Source of the DNA: Microbacterium sp. APC 3901
GTDB taxonomy: Bacteria; Actinomycetota; Actinomycetes; Actinomycetales; Microbacteriaceae
Direction of reading: 5' to 3'
Assembly: GCF_030407765.1 (NCBI RefSeq)
Contig: NZ_JASDCU010000006.1
Coordinates: 1 to 64,000, forward strand
Length of the DNA: 64,000 nucleotides
Every line of letters starts with the position of its first letter. Positions within the stretch are counted from its first letter, which is position 1. Under the pieces are notes generated by a model, which was not told the DNA's origin, did no database searches, and saw only the letters and a list, made by a program, of their open reading frames with translations. Shown one piece after another: positions 33,512-42,789 of the stretch. The position numbers were made by a program, and so were the translations under genes.

Positions 33512-34477
33512 ATGACCTTCGACGCCGCATTCGACTGGGCCCGTCGCCACGTGCAGGCAGAGACACTTCCCACCGCCGTCGTCGGCATGGCCACCGCAGA
33601 AGGGATCGTCGACCTCGAGGGGTTCGGCGCCGCGACCGATGCCGTGTACCCGCTGTTCTCGATCACGAAGATGCTCACGGGCATCACCGCGACCAGAGCC
33701 ATCGAGCGAGGTCTGCTCACCCCGAACACCCCCCTCGCCGAGGCGCTGCCCGACTTCGGGTCGTCTCGCGATGACATCGTGCGGCTCTGGCATCTCGCCT
33801 CGCACACCTCCGGGATCTCCGAGCCCGCCCTCGACACCCCGCTTCCGCTGCGCCACGAGCTGCTCAGCCAGGGCCGGGATTTCGCGGCAGGCACCGCGTC
33901 ACGCTACTCCACACTGGCCTTCGAAGGCATCGCCGCGCTGATCGAGCACGCGACAGACACGACGTGGGATGCCGGCACCTTCGAGTGGGCGCAGAGCATC
34001 GGCGCGATCGGTCTGACCCTCGACACCGCACAGTCGGTCGGCGTGCCGGATGCGGCAGCCGGCGGGCTCGACCTCGACCGGTTCCATGCCACGCGAGCAC
34101 CCGGCGCAGGGCTGCTGGGGCGCGCCGAAGACCTGCTCCACCTCGGCACCGAACTGCTGCGCATCGACCAGGGAGGGCGCGACGGAATCCTCTCTCCGGC
34201 CGCACTCGCGATGATGCGGCGACCGCTGACGGGAGACATCCCGCGCCTCGATCCTTACCCCGACGAGCGAGGCCAGGACTGGGGCTTCACGTTCAATCTG
34301 CGGTCACGAGCACCTGGGCTCGTCGACCGCGACGTGTTCGGCCACGGCGGGTGGGCCGGCACCGAGTTCTGGGTGCACCCGAGCGCGGGGGTGGCCTGGG
34401 TGCTGCTCACGAACGCTGCTGTCCGGCCCGGCGTCGACGCCGACGAGCTCGACAACGCCGTGGTGAGCGCTCTCTAG
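33512..34477 (+). CDS. Beta-lactamase-fold serine hydrolase
   Basis: A 321-residue serine hydrolase of the penicillin-binding protein/class C beta-lactamase (pfam Beta-lactamase) fold. The start is ATG 33512 (MTFDAAFDWARRH), with GGGAG upstream. The nucleophile motif SxxK is S50-K53 (FSITKML); the second motif is Y132-S-T (usually YxN, so the asparagine is replaced); the third is HGG in DVFGHGGWAGTEF. There is no signal peptide, so it is cytoplasmic and unlikely to be a resistance enzyme; esterase or peptidase activity is more likely. It diverges from the ABC exporter gene and precedes the rhamnogalacturonan lyase gene. Confidence 0.85.
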   Translation: MTFDAAFDWARRHVQAETLPTAVVGMATAEGIVDLEGFGAATDAVYPLFSITKMLTGITATRAIERGLLTPNTPLAEALPDFGSSRDDIVRLWHLASHTSGISEPALDTPLPLRHELLSQGRDFAAGTASRYSTLAFEGIAALIEHATDTTWDAGTFEWAQSIGAIGLTLDTAQSVGVPDAAAGGLDLDRFHATRAPGAGLLGRAEDLLHLGTELLRIDQGGRDGILSPAALAMMRRPLTGDIPRLDPYPDERGQDWGFTFNLRSRAPGLVDRDVFGHGGWAGTEFWVHPSAGVAWVLLTNAAVRPGVDADELDNAVVSAL

Positions 34478-34542
34478 AGCGCCCCCGTCCATCCGACATC
34501 CGTCGCCCGGCGACTCGCGTCGCCTGCCGCGGCGTGGCGCGC

Positions 34543-34554
34543 TGAAACGTCTCA
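34543..34554. promoter_or_regulatory. Rhamnose-type operator upstream of the lyase gene
   Basis: TGAAACGTCTCA, an imperfect palindrome whose left half TGAAACG equals that of the site before rhaM (41111). It lies 207 bases before the GTG start. Directly after it, CAAGAA-AG-TTCTTG (34553-34566) is a perfect 6-bp inverted repeat. Confidence 0.5.
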
Positions 34555-34608
34555 AGAAAGTTCTTGCCACCGCGTGCGGCAGCATGCGAGGATCGGTGCC
34601 AACTCTCG

Positions 34609-34622
34609 GGAATACGTTTTCC
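34609..34622. promoter_or_regulatory. Second LacI-type site in the lyase leader
   Basis: GGAATACGTTTTCC has 12 of 14 positions palindromic and resembles the GAAAACGTTTSC sites at 54162 and 55348. It lies between the rhamnose-type operator and the start codon. Confidence 0.5.
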
Positions 34623-34749
34623 GGCAGTGTCAGATCCATCGATCGGCCGAGACACAGTGGTCTCTTCGCCTCGGCTCCCCCACGCGATATCCGCACCGAC
34701 GCGGGTGTCTCAGCCGTACCCCTTAGCCAGTGATGTCCAAGGAGGAACC

Positions 34750-37700
34750 GTGGAGCATTCCACCCGTTCTGCACGTAATCCCCGCCCGTTCCCGCGCCTG
34801 CGCGCCGGGTTCGCCGCCGTCTCGATCGCGGCCGTGATCGGAGCGACCATGACCGCCGTTCCGGCCGCCGCCGCACTCGAACCGGCCGCAGACGGCGCGT
34901 GGCGGTTCGACTTCGGCACGGCGACGAGCCCCGTCGCCGAGGGATACGAGCCGGTGCTCACGACCTCGCTCTACACCGCCGCATCAGGGTGGGGAGTGAC
35001 GGTACCCGACGGCGTCGCGCTGTTCGACCGCAACCGCACCGGCAATCGCACGCCGGCGGATCCGGTCGCCGAGGACTTCGTCGCCGGCACCTCGTGGGGC
35101 TTCCTGCTCGACAGCGTTCCCGCGGGCGAGTACGACGTGACCGTGACCATCGGCGACGCGCTGACGACGGCATCGAGCACCAACGCGACGCTGACGCTCG
35201 AGGGCGTCGCGCAGACACGGCTCACGACCGCCAAGGGCGGCTCCACCACCGAGACGTTCCGCACGAAGGTCGAAGACGGCCAGCTGACCGTGGGCTTCAC
35301 GGGGAGCGGCCTCGGGGCCTACGTCAACGGACTCGTCGTCGCACCGGTGCTCCCCGCCGCGCCCGCCGACCTCGCGGTCGCCAAGGTCGCCTGGAACACG
35401 GTCGATCTCTCCTGGGGGCCCTCGGACGGCGCCACGGCCTACCGCGTGCTGCGAGCCGACGTCGATGGCGATGCGGTCGGCGAGTTCAGTCAGATCGCCG
35501 AGATCGAGACGACGACCTTCTCAGACACCGACGTCGCCGAGGGCGACTCGTTCGCCTATGCGGTCGAGGCCGTCGACTCCTACGGGCGCGTATCCGCTCG
35601 CACCGCCGAGGTGCGCAGCGGAGCGATCCCTGCGCTCGCCGTGCCGGCGACGCCCGAGGCGCTCGCGGTCGCGCAGGTGACGAAGGATGCCGTCGCGCTG
35701 ACCTGGACCGCGACGCCGAACGCCGATGAGTACGTCGTCGAGCGGGCGGGTGCCGACGGGCTCTTCTCCGCCGTCACAACCGTGACCGCCCCCGCGTTCA
35801 CCGACACGGTCGACACGTCGCAGAAGTGGTCGTACCGGGTGACCGCGCGCAACGCGGCGGGAGCCTCCGCTGCCTCCGCCGCCGTCGACTCGGCCGTCTA
35901 CGCTGCGCCCGCTCCCCTGCCGGCCGGCGACCGGATCGTCTTCGACTTCGGCCCCGGCGCCCTCGCCGACGGCGCCGTCGGCGTGACCTCCGCCGTCGGT
36001 TTCTCCGACGAGTGGGGATACGGCTTCAGCACCGCCCCGACCTCCCCCGAGCCCGACGTCGACCGCGGCGGCGACGACCCGCTGCGAGGAGACCACGTCG
36101 CCGCGCACGGCGGCACCTTCGAGGTGCAGCTCGGCGCGGGCGACTACATCGTGAATGTGGTCGCGGGCGACCGGACTGCCGCCAGCGAGATCGCGATCAC
36201 CGCGGAGGGCATCGCCAAGGTGCAGACGACCGCGAAACCCGCCGGGGAGTACCTCGAGATGGCGTTCCCGATCGCGCTCGTCGACGGGCGCCTGACCCTG
36301 CAGGTCGGCGGTTCCGCGGGGGCACTCGACGCGCTCACCATCACGCGCCAGACGAACCGGGCACCCGGAGCGCTGCCGACGGTCTACCTCGCCGGCGACT
36401 CGACCGTCCAGACCTACACAGACACGTTCGCACCGCAGGCGGGTTGGGGTCAGATGATCGACCGGTTCTTCGCCGATGATGTCGCGTTCGCGAACCACGC
36501 GATCGGCGGACGGTCGTCGAAGAACTTCATCACGCAGGGCCGCCTCGACGAGATCCTCCGCGGAATCCGCCCTGGCGACTATCTTTTCGTGCAGTTCGGC
36601 CACAACGACGCGACTCAGGGGGTCGACGATCGCTACGCGTCTCCCGCCGATTACAAGGAGTATCTGCGCAGCTACGTGCAGGGCGCCCGCCAGCGCGGCG
36701 CGACCCCCGTGCTCGTCACCCCCGTCTCGCGCCGCAGCTTCGACGCCACGACCGGTGCGGCCAACGTGAGCTTCCCCGAGTACGTGGCGAAGATGATCGA
36801 GCTCGCGCAGGAGGAGGGCGTCTCGCTCGTCGACCTCTCGGCATCGAGCCGCGCCTACCTCGACGAGATCGGTCCGGAGGCCGCGAAGTCGGTGTTCCTC
36901 TGGGTCGATCCGGGCATCTTCCCCGGGCGTCCGGCCGGCACCCAGGACGACACGCATTTCCAGGACTACGGTGCGATCCAGATGGCTCGCCTCATCGCCC
37001 AAGACGTCGCCGCTCTCGACGACCCCCTCGCCGCGAAGGTCGTCGACGTCGAGCCGCCCGCCGCAGTGCCGGCCGCACCTGCGAATCTCGTGGCGGGCTC
37101 CATCTCGAATGCGGGCGCCGTGCTGCAATGGGACGCGTCCTCGGGCGCCGACATCTACCGCATCGAACGCCAGGCCACCGCCGACCCCGAGCAGGTCTGG
37201 TCACTGGTGACCACGACCACCCAGACGAGCGCCATCGTGCAGGGCCTCGCCGAGGGCGCGGGGTACCGCTATCGCGTGTTCGCGGTGAACGGCCGAGGTG
37301 TCTCGGAGGCGTCGAACACCGTGAGCTTCTCGACCAAACAGGCGAGATGGAAGTTCGACTTCCAGCTCACTGGCGGGGTCGTGATGCCCGGCTACACCGA
37401 AGTGAACCCCGACGACGGGTACACGGCTGACGGCGGATTCGGCTTCGCGAGCCCCTTGGCCGCGAACGCCGGGCGCGATCGCGGGAGCGCGGCTGGCGCG
37501 AGCGACCTCGAGCGCGACTTCGTCCTGCCCGGCGACTCGAGCGAGTTCCTGCTGGACGTGCCGAACGGCACCTACTCGGTCAAGACCTACTCGGGCGACT
37601 GGATCGGCTCGACTCGGACGAACTTCGACATCGAAGGAAAGGCCTTCGGAACAGGCAACGCAGGCTCCGGCGCCGTGAACGCTTCGGTCCGCGGCCCTGT

Positions 37701-40700
37701 GCTCGTCACCGACGGTCAGCTCACCGTGCGTGTGCACGGCGCCGCCGCGGGAACACGCCTCAACGGCATCGAGGTGACTCCGATACTGCTCGGCCCGGCC
37801 GGCCTCGAGGTGACCGACGTGAACGCGGATCCCGCGGCGCCGACCGTCTCCCTCGCCTGGACCGCCGAGCCGGGGATGACCTGGAAGGTCTACCGCACCT
37901 CGGCGTTCGAGAAGTCGTCGACACTGGTCGGTGAGACCACGACGGCCTCGTTCATCGATTCCCGCGCCCGACTGGGGCTCGATTACACGTATCACGTGAC
38001 CGCGGTCGACCAGACCGGGCTCGAGTCGGTGCCCTCGGCATCCGTCGACGTGTCTCTGGTGGACTCGGCTGTCGATGCGCCGGCGGCACCGACCGCGCTC
38101 GCGGTCGACCGCCTCGAGAAGCGCGAGGTCGAGATCTCGTGGGCGCAGCCCAGCACAGCCGTCTACACGATGGTCTTCCGCTCTGAGATCGAGGGGGAGC
38201 GCGGTGAACTCGCCGGCTTCGCCACCACGAACCGTTTCATCGACACGGCCGTGCTGACCACGATCCCGTACCACTACACCGCTGTCGCGGTGAACGCCGG
38301 CGGTGCGGGGCCCGACTCGGCACAGCTGAGCACCGAGGCGGCCACCGTGCTGCAGCGGCAGGCCGAGTATCTCGACCGCGCGCCCGCAGCGGCGCAGACG
38401 GACGACGGCGTGCTGGTCAGCTGGCGCATGCTCGGGACCGACCCCGACGCGATCGCCTTCCACGTCTATCGTGACGGCACTCGCATCACGGACGAGCCGA
38501 TCACCGAGTCGACCAACCTCCTCGACGCGGACGGCTCGGGCGACTCGACGTACTTCGTCACGAGCCTCCTCGAGGATCGGGAGGTCACGGTGACCGACGA
38601 GTTCGGCGTGCAGGACGGCGGCCACCTCTCGATCCCTCTCGACAAGCCCGCCGACGCGTACACGAAGGACGGGCAGCCGTACTCGTACCGCGCCAACGAC
38701 GCGAGCGTCGGAGACCTCGACGGCGACGGGCAGTACGAGATCCTCGTCAAGTGGGACCCCTCGAACTCGAAGGACAACTCGCAGGCGGGCTACACCGGCA
38801 ACGTGTACCTCGACGCCTACCGTCTCGACGGCACGCGCCTGTGGCGCATCGACCTGGGGGTCAACATCCGGGCGGGCGCGCACTACACGCAGTTCCAGGT
38901 GTTCGACTATGACGGCGACGGACGCGCGGAAGTGATGATGAAGACCGCCGACGGCACGATCGACGGCGTGGGGCAGCCCATCGGCAACGCCAGCGCCGAC
39001 CACCGCAACAGCACAGGGTACGTGCTCACCGGGCCCGAGTACCTCAGCGTCTTCCACGGACTGACGGGGGCCGCGGTCGACACCGTGGACTACGTGCCGG
39101 CCAGAGGCGACGTCGGCTCGTGGGGCGACGCCTACGGCAACCGGGTCGACCGGTTCCTGGCGGCGACCGCGTACCTCGACGGCGAGCACCCCAGCGCGAT
39201 CTTCAGTCGTGGGTACTACACCCGCGCCGTGATGGCGGCATACGACTTCGACGGCACGACGCTGACGCAGCGGTGGGTGCTCGACTCGAACGACGCGGGC
39301 AACGAGGGCCTCTACGGCGAGGGCAACCACAATCTGTCTGTGGCCGATGTCGACGGCGACCAGAAGGACGAGATCGTCTTCGGCTCAGCCACGGTCGACG
39401 ATGACGGCACTGTGCTCTACTCGACCGAGCTCGGCCATGGCGACGCGATCCACGTCTCGGACCTCGTGCCCTCGAACCCCGGCCTCGAGGTGTTCGCGGC
39501 GCACGAGGACATGAACGCCTCGGGCAACGTCGGTGCGACGATGCGGGACGCCCGCACGGGTGCAGTCCTCTGGTCCGTCCCCGCCGCCAGGGACACCGGT
39601 CGTGCCGCATCCGGCGACATCGATCCCCGGCATGAGGGCGCCGAGGGATGGGCGATCGGCGGGGACGCCGCGTGGGACTCACCCGTCGGCCAGCTGAGAT
39701 CGTCCACGGGCGAGCTCATCGGCGAGCGCATTCCTGCAGCGAACTTCCTCGCCTGGTTCGACGGAGACCCGCTGCGGGAGATCGTCGACCATGACTGGAA
39801 CGCCGAGACGTCCACGGGCGTACCGACGGTGTCGAAGTGGAACTGGGAGACCGAGTCCAGCGACGTCATCCTGAAGGCTGCGGGCACGCTCTCCAACAAC
39901 AGCACCAAGGGGACGCCGAACCTGCAGGCTGATCTGTTCGGCGACTGGCGCGAGGAGATCGCCTGGCGCTCCGACGACTCGACCGAACTGCGGGTCTACT
40001 CCACCACCGACGAGACGGACCTGCGGCTGCGGACCCTCATGCACGACCCGGTGTACCGGCTCTCGGTCGCGTGGCAGAACACCGGATACAACCAGCCGCC
40101 GCAGACGAGCTTCTTCCTCGGCGATGGCATGGAACAGCCGCCGGCGCCGCGCATCGCGGTGACGGGCGACCCCTCGGGTGCGGTCGATCAGACGGCTCCC
40201 GTCGTGTCGGGGATGCCCGCGGACGGCGCTCTGTTCCCGAGCACGTCGACCTTCACGGTCGACGTGACGGCTGTCGATCCCGAGTCGGGGGTGCGCACTC
40301 TCGACATCACCTTCGACGGAGAACCCGTCGCGCCCGGCCAGACCATCGAGCTGGCCGAGCTCGTCGGCGCCCACACGGTGACGGTCAACGCCGTCAACCA
40401 CGACGGCCTCGTCACCCGCGCGGAGGCTCAGATCCTGGTCTACGACGATGAGCGACCGGCGGCGAAGCCCGCCCGTGGCACGCTGTCGACGGACTCGGGC
40501 TGGGACACCGGTCTGCATGACGGTGAGTTCACGGTGTCGATGAATCTCTGGCACGGCGTGAACGGCGCGGTGTTCCGGCTCTACGAGAACGGCGCGCTCA
40601 TCGCGACGAAGCTCCTCGATGCGGACTCGCCGAAAGCCCAGCTCACCACCGTCTCCGTGAGCGGCCGCACGGACGGCACGTACGTGTACACGGGCGAGCT

Positions 40701-41037
40701 GGTCAACGCGAAGGGCACGACGGCCACGACATCCGTCACGGTCAAGGTGAAGGATGCCGCACCAGGGGTGCCTGTGGTCAGTCACGACAACTGGGATCGC
40801 GACGGCAGCTACACCGTGACCACCGACCTCTGGTGGGGCACGAACGGCACCGAGTACCGGTTGTACGAGAACGGGGCTCTGATCGACGCTCAGGCCCTGG
40901 TGGCCGCCTCGCCCTCGGCGCAACGCGCGCAGACGGAGATCACCGGACGCGCCCCGGGCACCTACGCCTATGTCGCCGAGTTCTCGAACGCTGCGGGCAC
41001 CACGGCCTCGAAGAGCGTGACCGTGACGGTGAGGTGA
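34750..41037 (+). CDS. Secreted multidomain rhamnogalacturonan acetylesterase (CE12) and rhamnogalacturonan lyase (PL11)
   Basis: A 2095-residue secreted enzyme. GTG 34750 is chosen because AAGGAGG precedes it and a signal peptide follows (RAGFAAVSIAAVIGATMTAVPAAAA). In order: galactose-binding-like domain (about 50-200), two FN3-like domains (204-387), second galactose-binding-like domain (394-533), CE12 GDSL esterase (541-756; G549-D550-S551, H618-N619, D733-D734-T-H736), FN3-like domain, third galactose-binding-like domain (867-1012), two FN3-like domains, PL11 lyase (about 1212-1804, with calcium-type DLDGDGQ and DYDGDGR loops), an Ig-like domain and two C-terminal repeats with LWxGxNGxxxRLYENGALI. 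It would remove acetyl groups from, and cleave, the RG-I backbone outside the cell. No sortase or membrane anchor is seen. The rhamnose genes follow directly. Confidence 0.93.
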   Translation: MEHSTRSARNPRPFPRLRAGFAAVSIAAVIGATMTAVPAAAALEPAADGAWRFDFGTATSPVAEGYEPVLTTSLYTAASGWGVTVPDGVALFDRNRTGNRTPADPVAEDFVAGTSWGFLLDSVPAGEYDVTVTIGDALTTASSTNATLTLEGVAQTRLTTAKGGSTTETFRTKVEDGQLTVGFTGSGLGAYVNGLVVAPVLPAAPADLAVAKVAWNTVDLSWGPSDGATAYRVLRADVDGDAVGEFSQIAEIETTTFSDTDVAEGDSFAYAVEAVDSYGRVSARTAEVRSGAIPALAVPATPEALAVAQVTKDAVALTWTATPNADEYVVERAGADGLFSAVTTVTAPAFTDTVDTSQKWSYRVTARNAAGASAASAAVDSAVYAAPAPLPAGDRIVFDFGPGALADGAVGVTSAVGFSDEWGYGFSTAPTSPEPDVDRGGDDPLRGDHVAAHGGTFEVQLGAGDYIVNVVAGDRTAASEIAITAEGIAKVQTTAKPAGEYLEMAFPIALVDGRLTLQVGGSAGALDALTITRQTNRAPGALPTVYLAGDSTVQTYTDTFAPQAGWGQMIDRFFADDVAFANHAIGGRSSKNFITQGRLDEILRGIRPGDYLFVQFGHNDATQGVDDRYASPADYKEYLRSYVQGARQRGATPVLVTPVSRRSFDATTGAANVSFPEYVAKMIELAQEEGVSLVDLSASSRAYLDEIGPEAAKSVFLWVDPGIFPGRPAGTQDDTHFQDYGAIQMARLIAQDVAALDDPLAAKVVDVEPPAAVPAAPANLVAGSISNAGAVLQWDASSGADIYRIERQATADPEQVWSLVTTTTQTSAIVQGLAEGAGYRYRVFAVNGRGVSEASNTVSFSTKQARWKFDFQLTGGVVMPGYTEVNPDDGYTADGGFGFASPLAANAGRDRGSAAGASDLERDFVLPGDSSEFLLDVPNGTYSVKTYSGDWIGSTRTNFDIEGKAFGTGNAGSGAVNASVRGPVLVTDGQLTVRVHGAAAGTRLNGIEVTPILLGPAGLEVTDVNADPAAPTVSLAWTAEPGMTWKVYRTSAFEKSSTLVGETTTASFIDSRARLGLDYTYHVTAVDQTGLESVPSASVDVSLVDSAVDAPAAPTALAVDRLEKREVEISWAQPSTAVYTMVFRSEIEGERGELAGFATTNRFIDTAVLTTIPYHYTAVAVNAGGAGPDSAQLSTEAATVLQRQAEYLDRAPAAAQTDDGVLVSWRMLGTDPDAIAFHVYRDGTRITDEPITESTNLLDADGSGDSTYFVTSLLEDREVTVTDEFGVQDGGHLSIPLDKPADAYTKDGQPYSYRANDASVGDLDGDGQYEILVKWDPSNSKDNSQAGYTGNVYLDAYRLDGTRLWRIDLGVNIRAGAHYTQFQVFDYDGDGRAEVMMKTADGTIDGVGQPIGNASADHRNSTGYVLTGPEYLSVFHGLTGAAVDTVDYVPARGDVGSWGDAYGNRVDRFLAATAYLDGEHPSAIFSRGYYTRAVMAAYDFDGTTLTQRWVLDSNDAGNEGLYGEGNHNLSVADVDGDQKDEIVFGSATVDDDGTVLYSTELGHGDAIHVSDLVPSNPGLEVFAAHEDMNASGNVGATMRDARTGAVLWSVPAARDTGRAASGDIDPRHEGAEGWAIGGDAAWDSPVGQLRSSTGELIGERIPAANFLAWFDGDPLREIVDHDWNAETSTGVPTVSKWNWETESSDVILKAAGTLSNNSTKGTPNLQADLFGDWREEIAWRSDDSTELRVYSTTDETDLRLRTLMHDPVYRLSVAWQNTGYNQPPQTSFFLGDGMEQPPAPRIAVTGDPSGAVDQTAPVVSGMPADGALFPSTSTFTVDVTAVDPESGVRTLDITFDGEPVAPGQTIELAELVGAHTVTVNAVNHDGLVTRAEAQILVYDDERPAAKPARGTLSTDSGWDTGLHDGEFTVSMNLWHGVNGAVFRLYENGALIATKLLDADSPKAQLTTVSVSGRTDGTYVYTGELVNAKGTTATTSVTVKVKDAAPGVPVVSHDNWDRDGSYTVTTDLWWGTNGTEYRLYENGALIDAQALVAASPSAQRAQTEITGRAPGTYAYVAEFSNAAGTTASKSVTVTVR

Positions 41038-41056
41038 TCAGCCGATCCGTCCGCGG

Positions 41057-41097
41057 CATGGCCGGTCGCTTGACAGAGCGACCGGCCATGCTAGTGT
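41057..41097 (+). promoter_or_regulatory. Overlapping terminator hairpin and rha operon promoter
   Basis: A perfect 14-bp hairpin (arms 41057-41070 and 41077-41090, loop TGACAG) follows the lyase stop. Its loop contributes to TTGACA (41070-41075), which with TAGTGT (41092-41097) at 16-base spacing makes a good sigma70-type promoter for rhaM. End of one unit and start of the next are therefore superimposed. Confidence 0.65.
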
Positions 41098-41110
41098 TGA
41101 GACCATTGAA

Positions 41111-41122
41111 TGAAACGATTCA
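41111..41122. promoter_or_regulatory. Rhamnose-type LacI operator before rhaM
   Basis: TGAAACGATTCA, palindromic at 10 of 12 positions, begins 13 bases after the -10 box, so it would cover the early transcribed region. Compare the perfect TGAATCGATTCA at 51948. Confidence 0.7.
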
Positions 41123-41147
41123 AAACCTCGATGAAGAGAGATCTCCC

Positions 41148-41549
41148 ATGACCCGCGTCGCGTTCCAGTTGCAGGTGCGTCCTGAACTGCTCGACGAATA
41201 CCTCGCCCGTCACTCGCCGGTCTGGCCCGAGATGCTGGCCGAGATCGCCGCCGCCGGCCGTCGCAACTACTCGCTGTTCCTGGCCGAGGGCGGCACGCTC
41301 GTCGGCTACTACGAGACCGACGACGATGCCGCCGCCCAGGCGTATCTCGCCGCCTCCCCCGTCGCCGCTCGGTGGGAAGCCGAGATGAGCCGATTCTTCA
41401 TCGGTCTCGACGGGCGCCCCGACCAGGCCGCCACCGCACTCACCGAGGTGTTCCACCTCGAAGACCAGCTCGCCGACGCCGGCGACTCCCCCGCATCAGA
41501 CATCGACGACAACGACAACCGCAACGACACCGAAGGCAGCGCCTCATGA
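41148..41549 (+). CDS. rhaM: L-rhamnose mutarotase
   Basis: A 133-residue RhaM-type protein that interconverts the anomers of L-rhamnose. ATG 41148 (MTRVAFQLQVRPE) is the start; a longer open frame runs back into the lyase gene. Family motifs are YLARHSPVWPEM with the catalytic histidine, RNYSLFL and GYYETDDDAAA. About 30 residues at the C-terminus exceed the usual length of about 105 and are acidic (LADAGDSPASDIDDNDNRNDTE); they overlap the start of rhaI. First gene of the rhamnose operon, behind a promoter and operator. Confidence 0.93.
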   Translation: MTRVAFQLQVRPELLDEYLARHSPVWPEMLAEIAAAGRRNYSLFLAEGGTLVGYYETDDDAAAQAYLAASPVAARWEAEMSRFFIGLDGRPDQAATALTEVFHLEDQLADAGDSPASDIDDNDNRNDTEGSAS

Positions 41550-42712
41550 GCATCCTCTCGTCCGACAACCTCGCCGCTCTCGAGCAGCAGGGCATCGAGC
41601 TCCCCAGCTGGGCGTTCGGCAACTCCGGCACCCGTTTCAAGGTGTTCGGCACGCCCGGCACGCCTCGCGACCCGTGGGAGAAGATCGCGGATGCCGCGCA
41701 GGTCAACAAGTACACCGCGCTCGCACCGTCGGTCGCCCTGCACATCCCGTGGGACCTGGTCGACTCGTTCTCCGACCTGCGCAAGCACGCCGAGGACCTC
41801 GGCGTGACCCTGGGCACCATCAACTCCAACACGTTCCAGGACGACGACTACAAGTTCGGCGCCCTGACTCATGAGGATCCCGCGATCCGCCAGAAGGCGA
41901 TCGACCACCACCTCGCCTGCATCGACGTGATGGACGCCACGGGAAGCCGCGACCTGAAGATCTGGCTCGCCGAGGGGTCGAACTACCCCGGCCAGGCCGA
42001 CCTTCGCGGCCGTCAGGACCGCCTCCAGGAGTCGCTGCAGCAGATCTATGCACGCCTCGGCGACGACCAGCGCCTCGTGCTCGAGTACAAGTTCTTCGAG
42101 CCGGCGTTCTACCACACCGATGTTCCCGACTGGGGCACCTCCTACGCCCAGGTCTCGTCTCTCGGCGACAAGGCCATGGTGTGCCTCGACACGGGGCACC
42201 ACGCGCCCGGCACCAACATCGAGTTCATCGTGATGCAGCTGCTGCGCCTCGGCAAGCTCGGGTCGTTCGACTTCAACTCGCGCTTCTACGCCGACGACGA
42301 CCTCATCGTGGGCGCGGCCGATCCGTTCCAGCTGTTCCGCATCCTGTTCGAGGTCGTGCGCGGCGGCGGGCTGAACAACCACGACGTGGCGTTCATGCTC
42401 GACCAGTGCCACAACGTCGAAGACAAGATCCCCGGTCAGATCCGCTCGGTGCTCAATGTGCAGGAGATGACGGCCCGCGCGCTGATCGTCGACCGCGATG
42501 CGCTGACCGCGGCGCAGAAGTCCGGTGACGTGCTCGCCGCGAACGCCGTCTTCATGGACGCGTTCTACACCGACGTGCGCCCGGCCCTCGCCGAGTGGCG
42601 CGAGTCGCGTGGGCTCGCCGCCGACCCGATGGCGGCTTACGCCGAGTCGGGCTACCAGCAGAAGATCGCCGCCGAGCGCGTCGGCGGCGTGCAGGCCGGC
42701 TGGGGCGCCTGA
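41546..42712 (+). CDS. rhaI: L-rhamnose isomerase (RhaI type)
   Basis: A 388-residue (beta/alpha)8 isomerase converting L-rhamnose to L-rhamnulose. ATG 41546 (MSILSSDNLA) overlaps the rhaM stop by 4 bases. The metal site can be followed through E180 (LVLEYKFFEP), D215 and H218 (VCLDTGHHAPGTN) and D242 with N244 (FDFNSRFYADDD), as in Pseudomonas-type RhaI rather than E. coli RhaA. A strong hairpin lies after the stop. Acts in the cytoplasm, upstream of rhamnulokinase RhaB. Confidence 0.94.
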   Translation: MSILSSDNLAALEQQGIELPSWAFGNSGTRFKVFGTPGTPRDPWEKIADAAQVNKYTALAPSVALHIPWDLVDSFSDLRKHAEDLGVTLGTINSNTFQDDDYKFGALTHEDPAIRQKAIDHHLACIDVMDATGSRDLKIWLAEGSNYPGQADLRGRQDRLQESLQQIYARLGDDQRLVLEYKFFEPAFYHTDVPDWGTSYAQVSSLGDKAMVCLDTGHHAPGTNIEFIVMQLLRLGKLGSFDFNSRFYADDDLIVGAADPFQLFRILFEVVRGGGLNNHDVAFMLDQCHNVEDKIPGQIRSVLNVQEMTARALIVDRDALTAAQKSGDVLAANAVFMDAFYTDVRPALAEWRESRGLAADPMAAYAESGYQQKIAAERVGGVQAGWGA

Positions 42713-42728
42713 GCGCGCACCCCTGACT

Positions 42729-42764
42729 CGTCGGGGTGCGGGAGCCGATCCCCGCACCCCGACG
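42729..42764 (+). terminator. Intercistronic hairpin after rhaI
   Basis: Perfect 14-bp stem (CGTCGGGGTGCGGG at 42729-42742 with 42751-42764), loop AGCCGATC, no T-tract. The genes on both sides are in the same operon, so it is more likely an attenuator or mRNA-stabilising structure than a full terminator. Confidence 0.65.
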
Positions 42765-42789
42765 TCCCATCGACAGAACGGATGACCCT

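Noticed and set aside
33512..34477. Beta-lactamase resistance gene
   Set aside because: No signal peptide, altered second motif (YST) and a carbohydrate setting; an esterase or peptidase is more likely.
37201..39330. 709-residue minus-strand open frame
   Set aside because: Lies entirely antisense to the PL11/CE12 gene; the translation is Arg/Val/Gly-rich low complexity with no family motif, as expected from GC-rich antisense frames.
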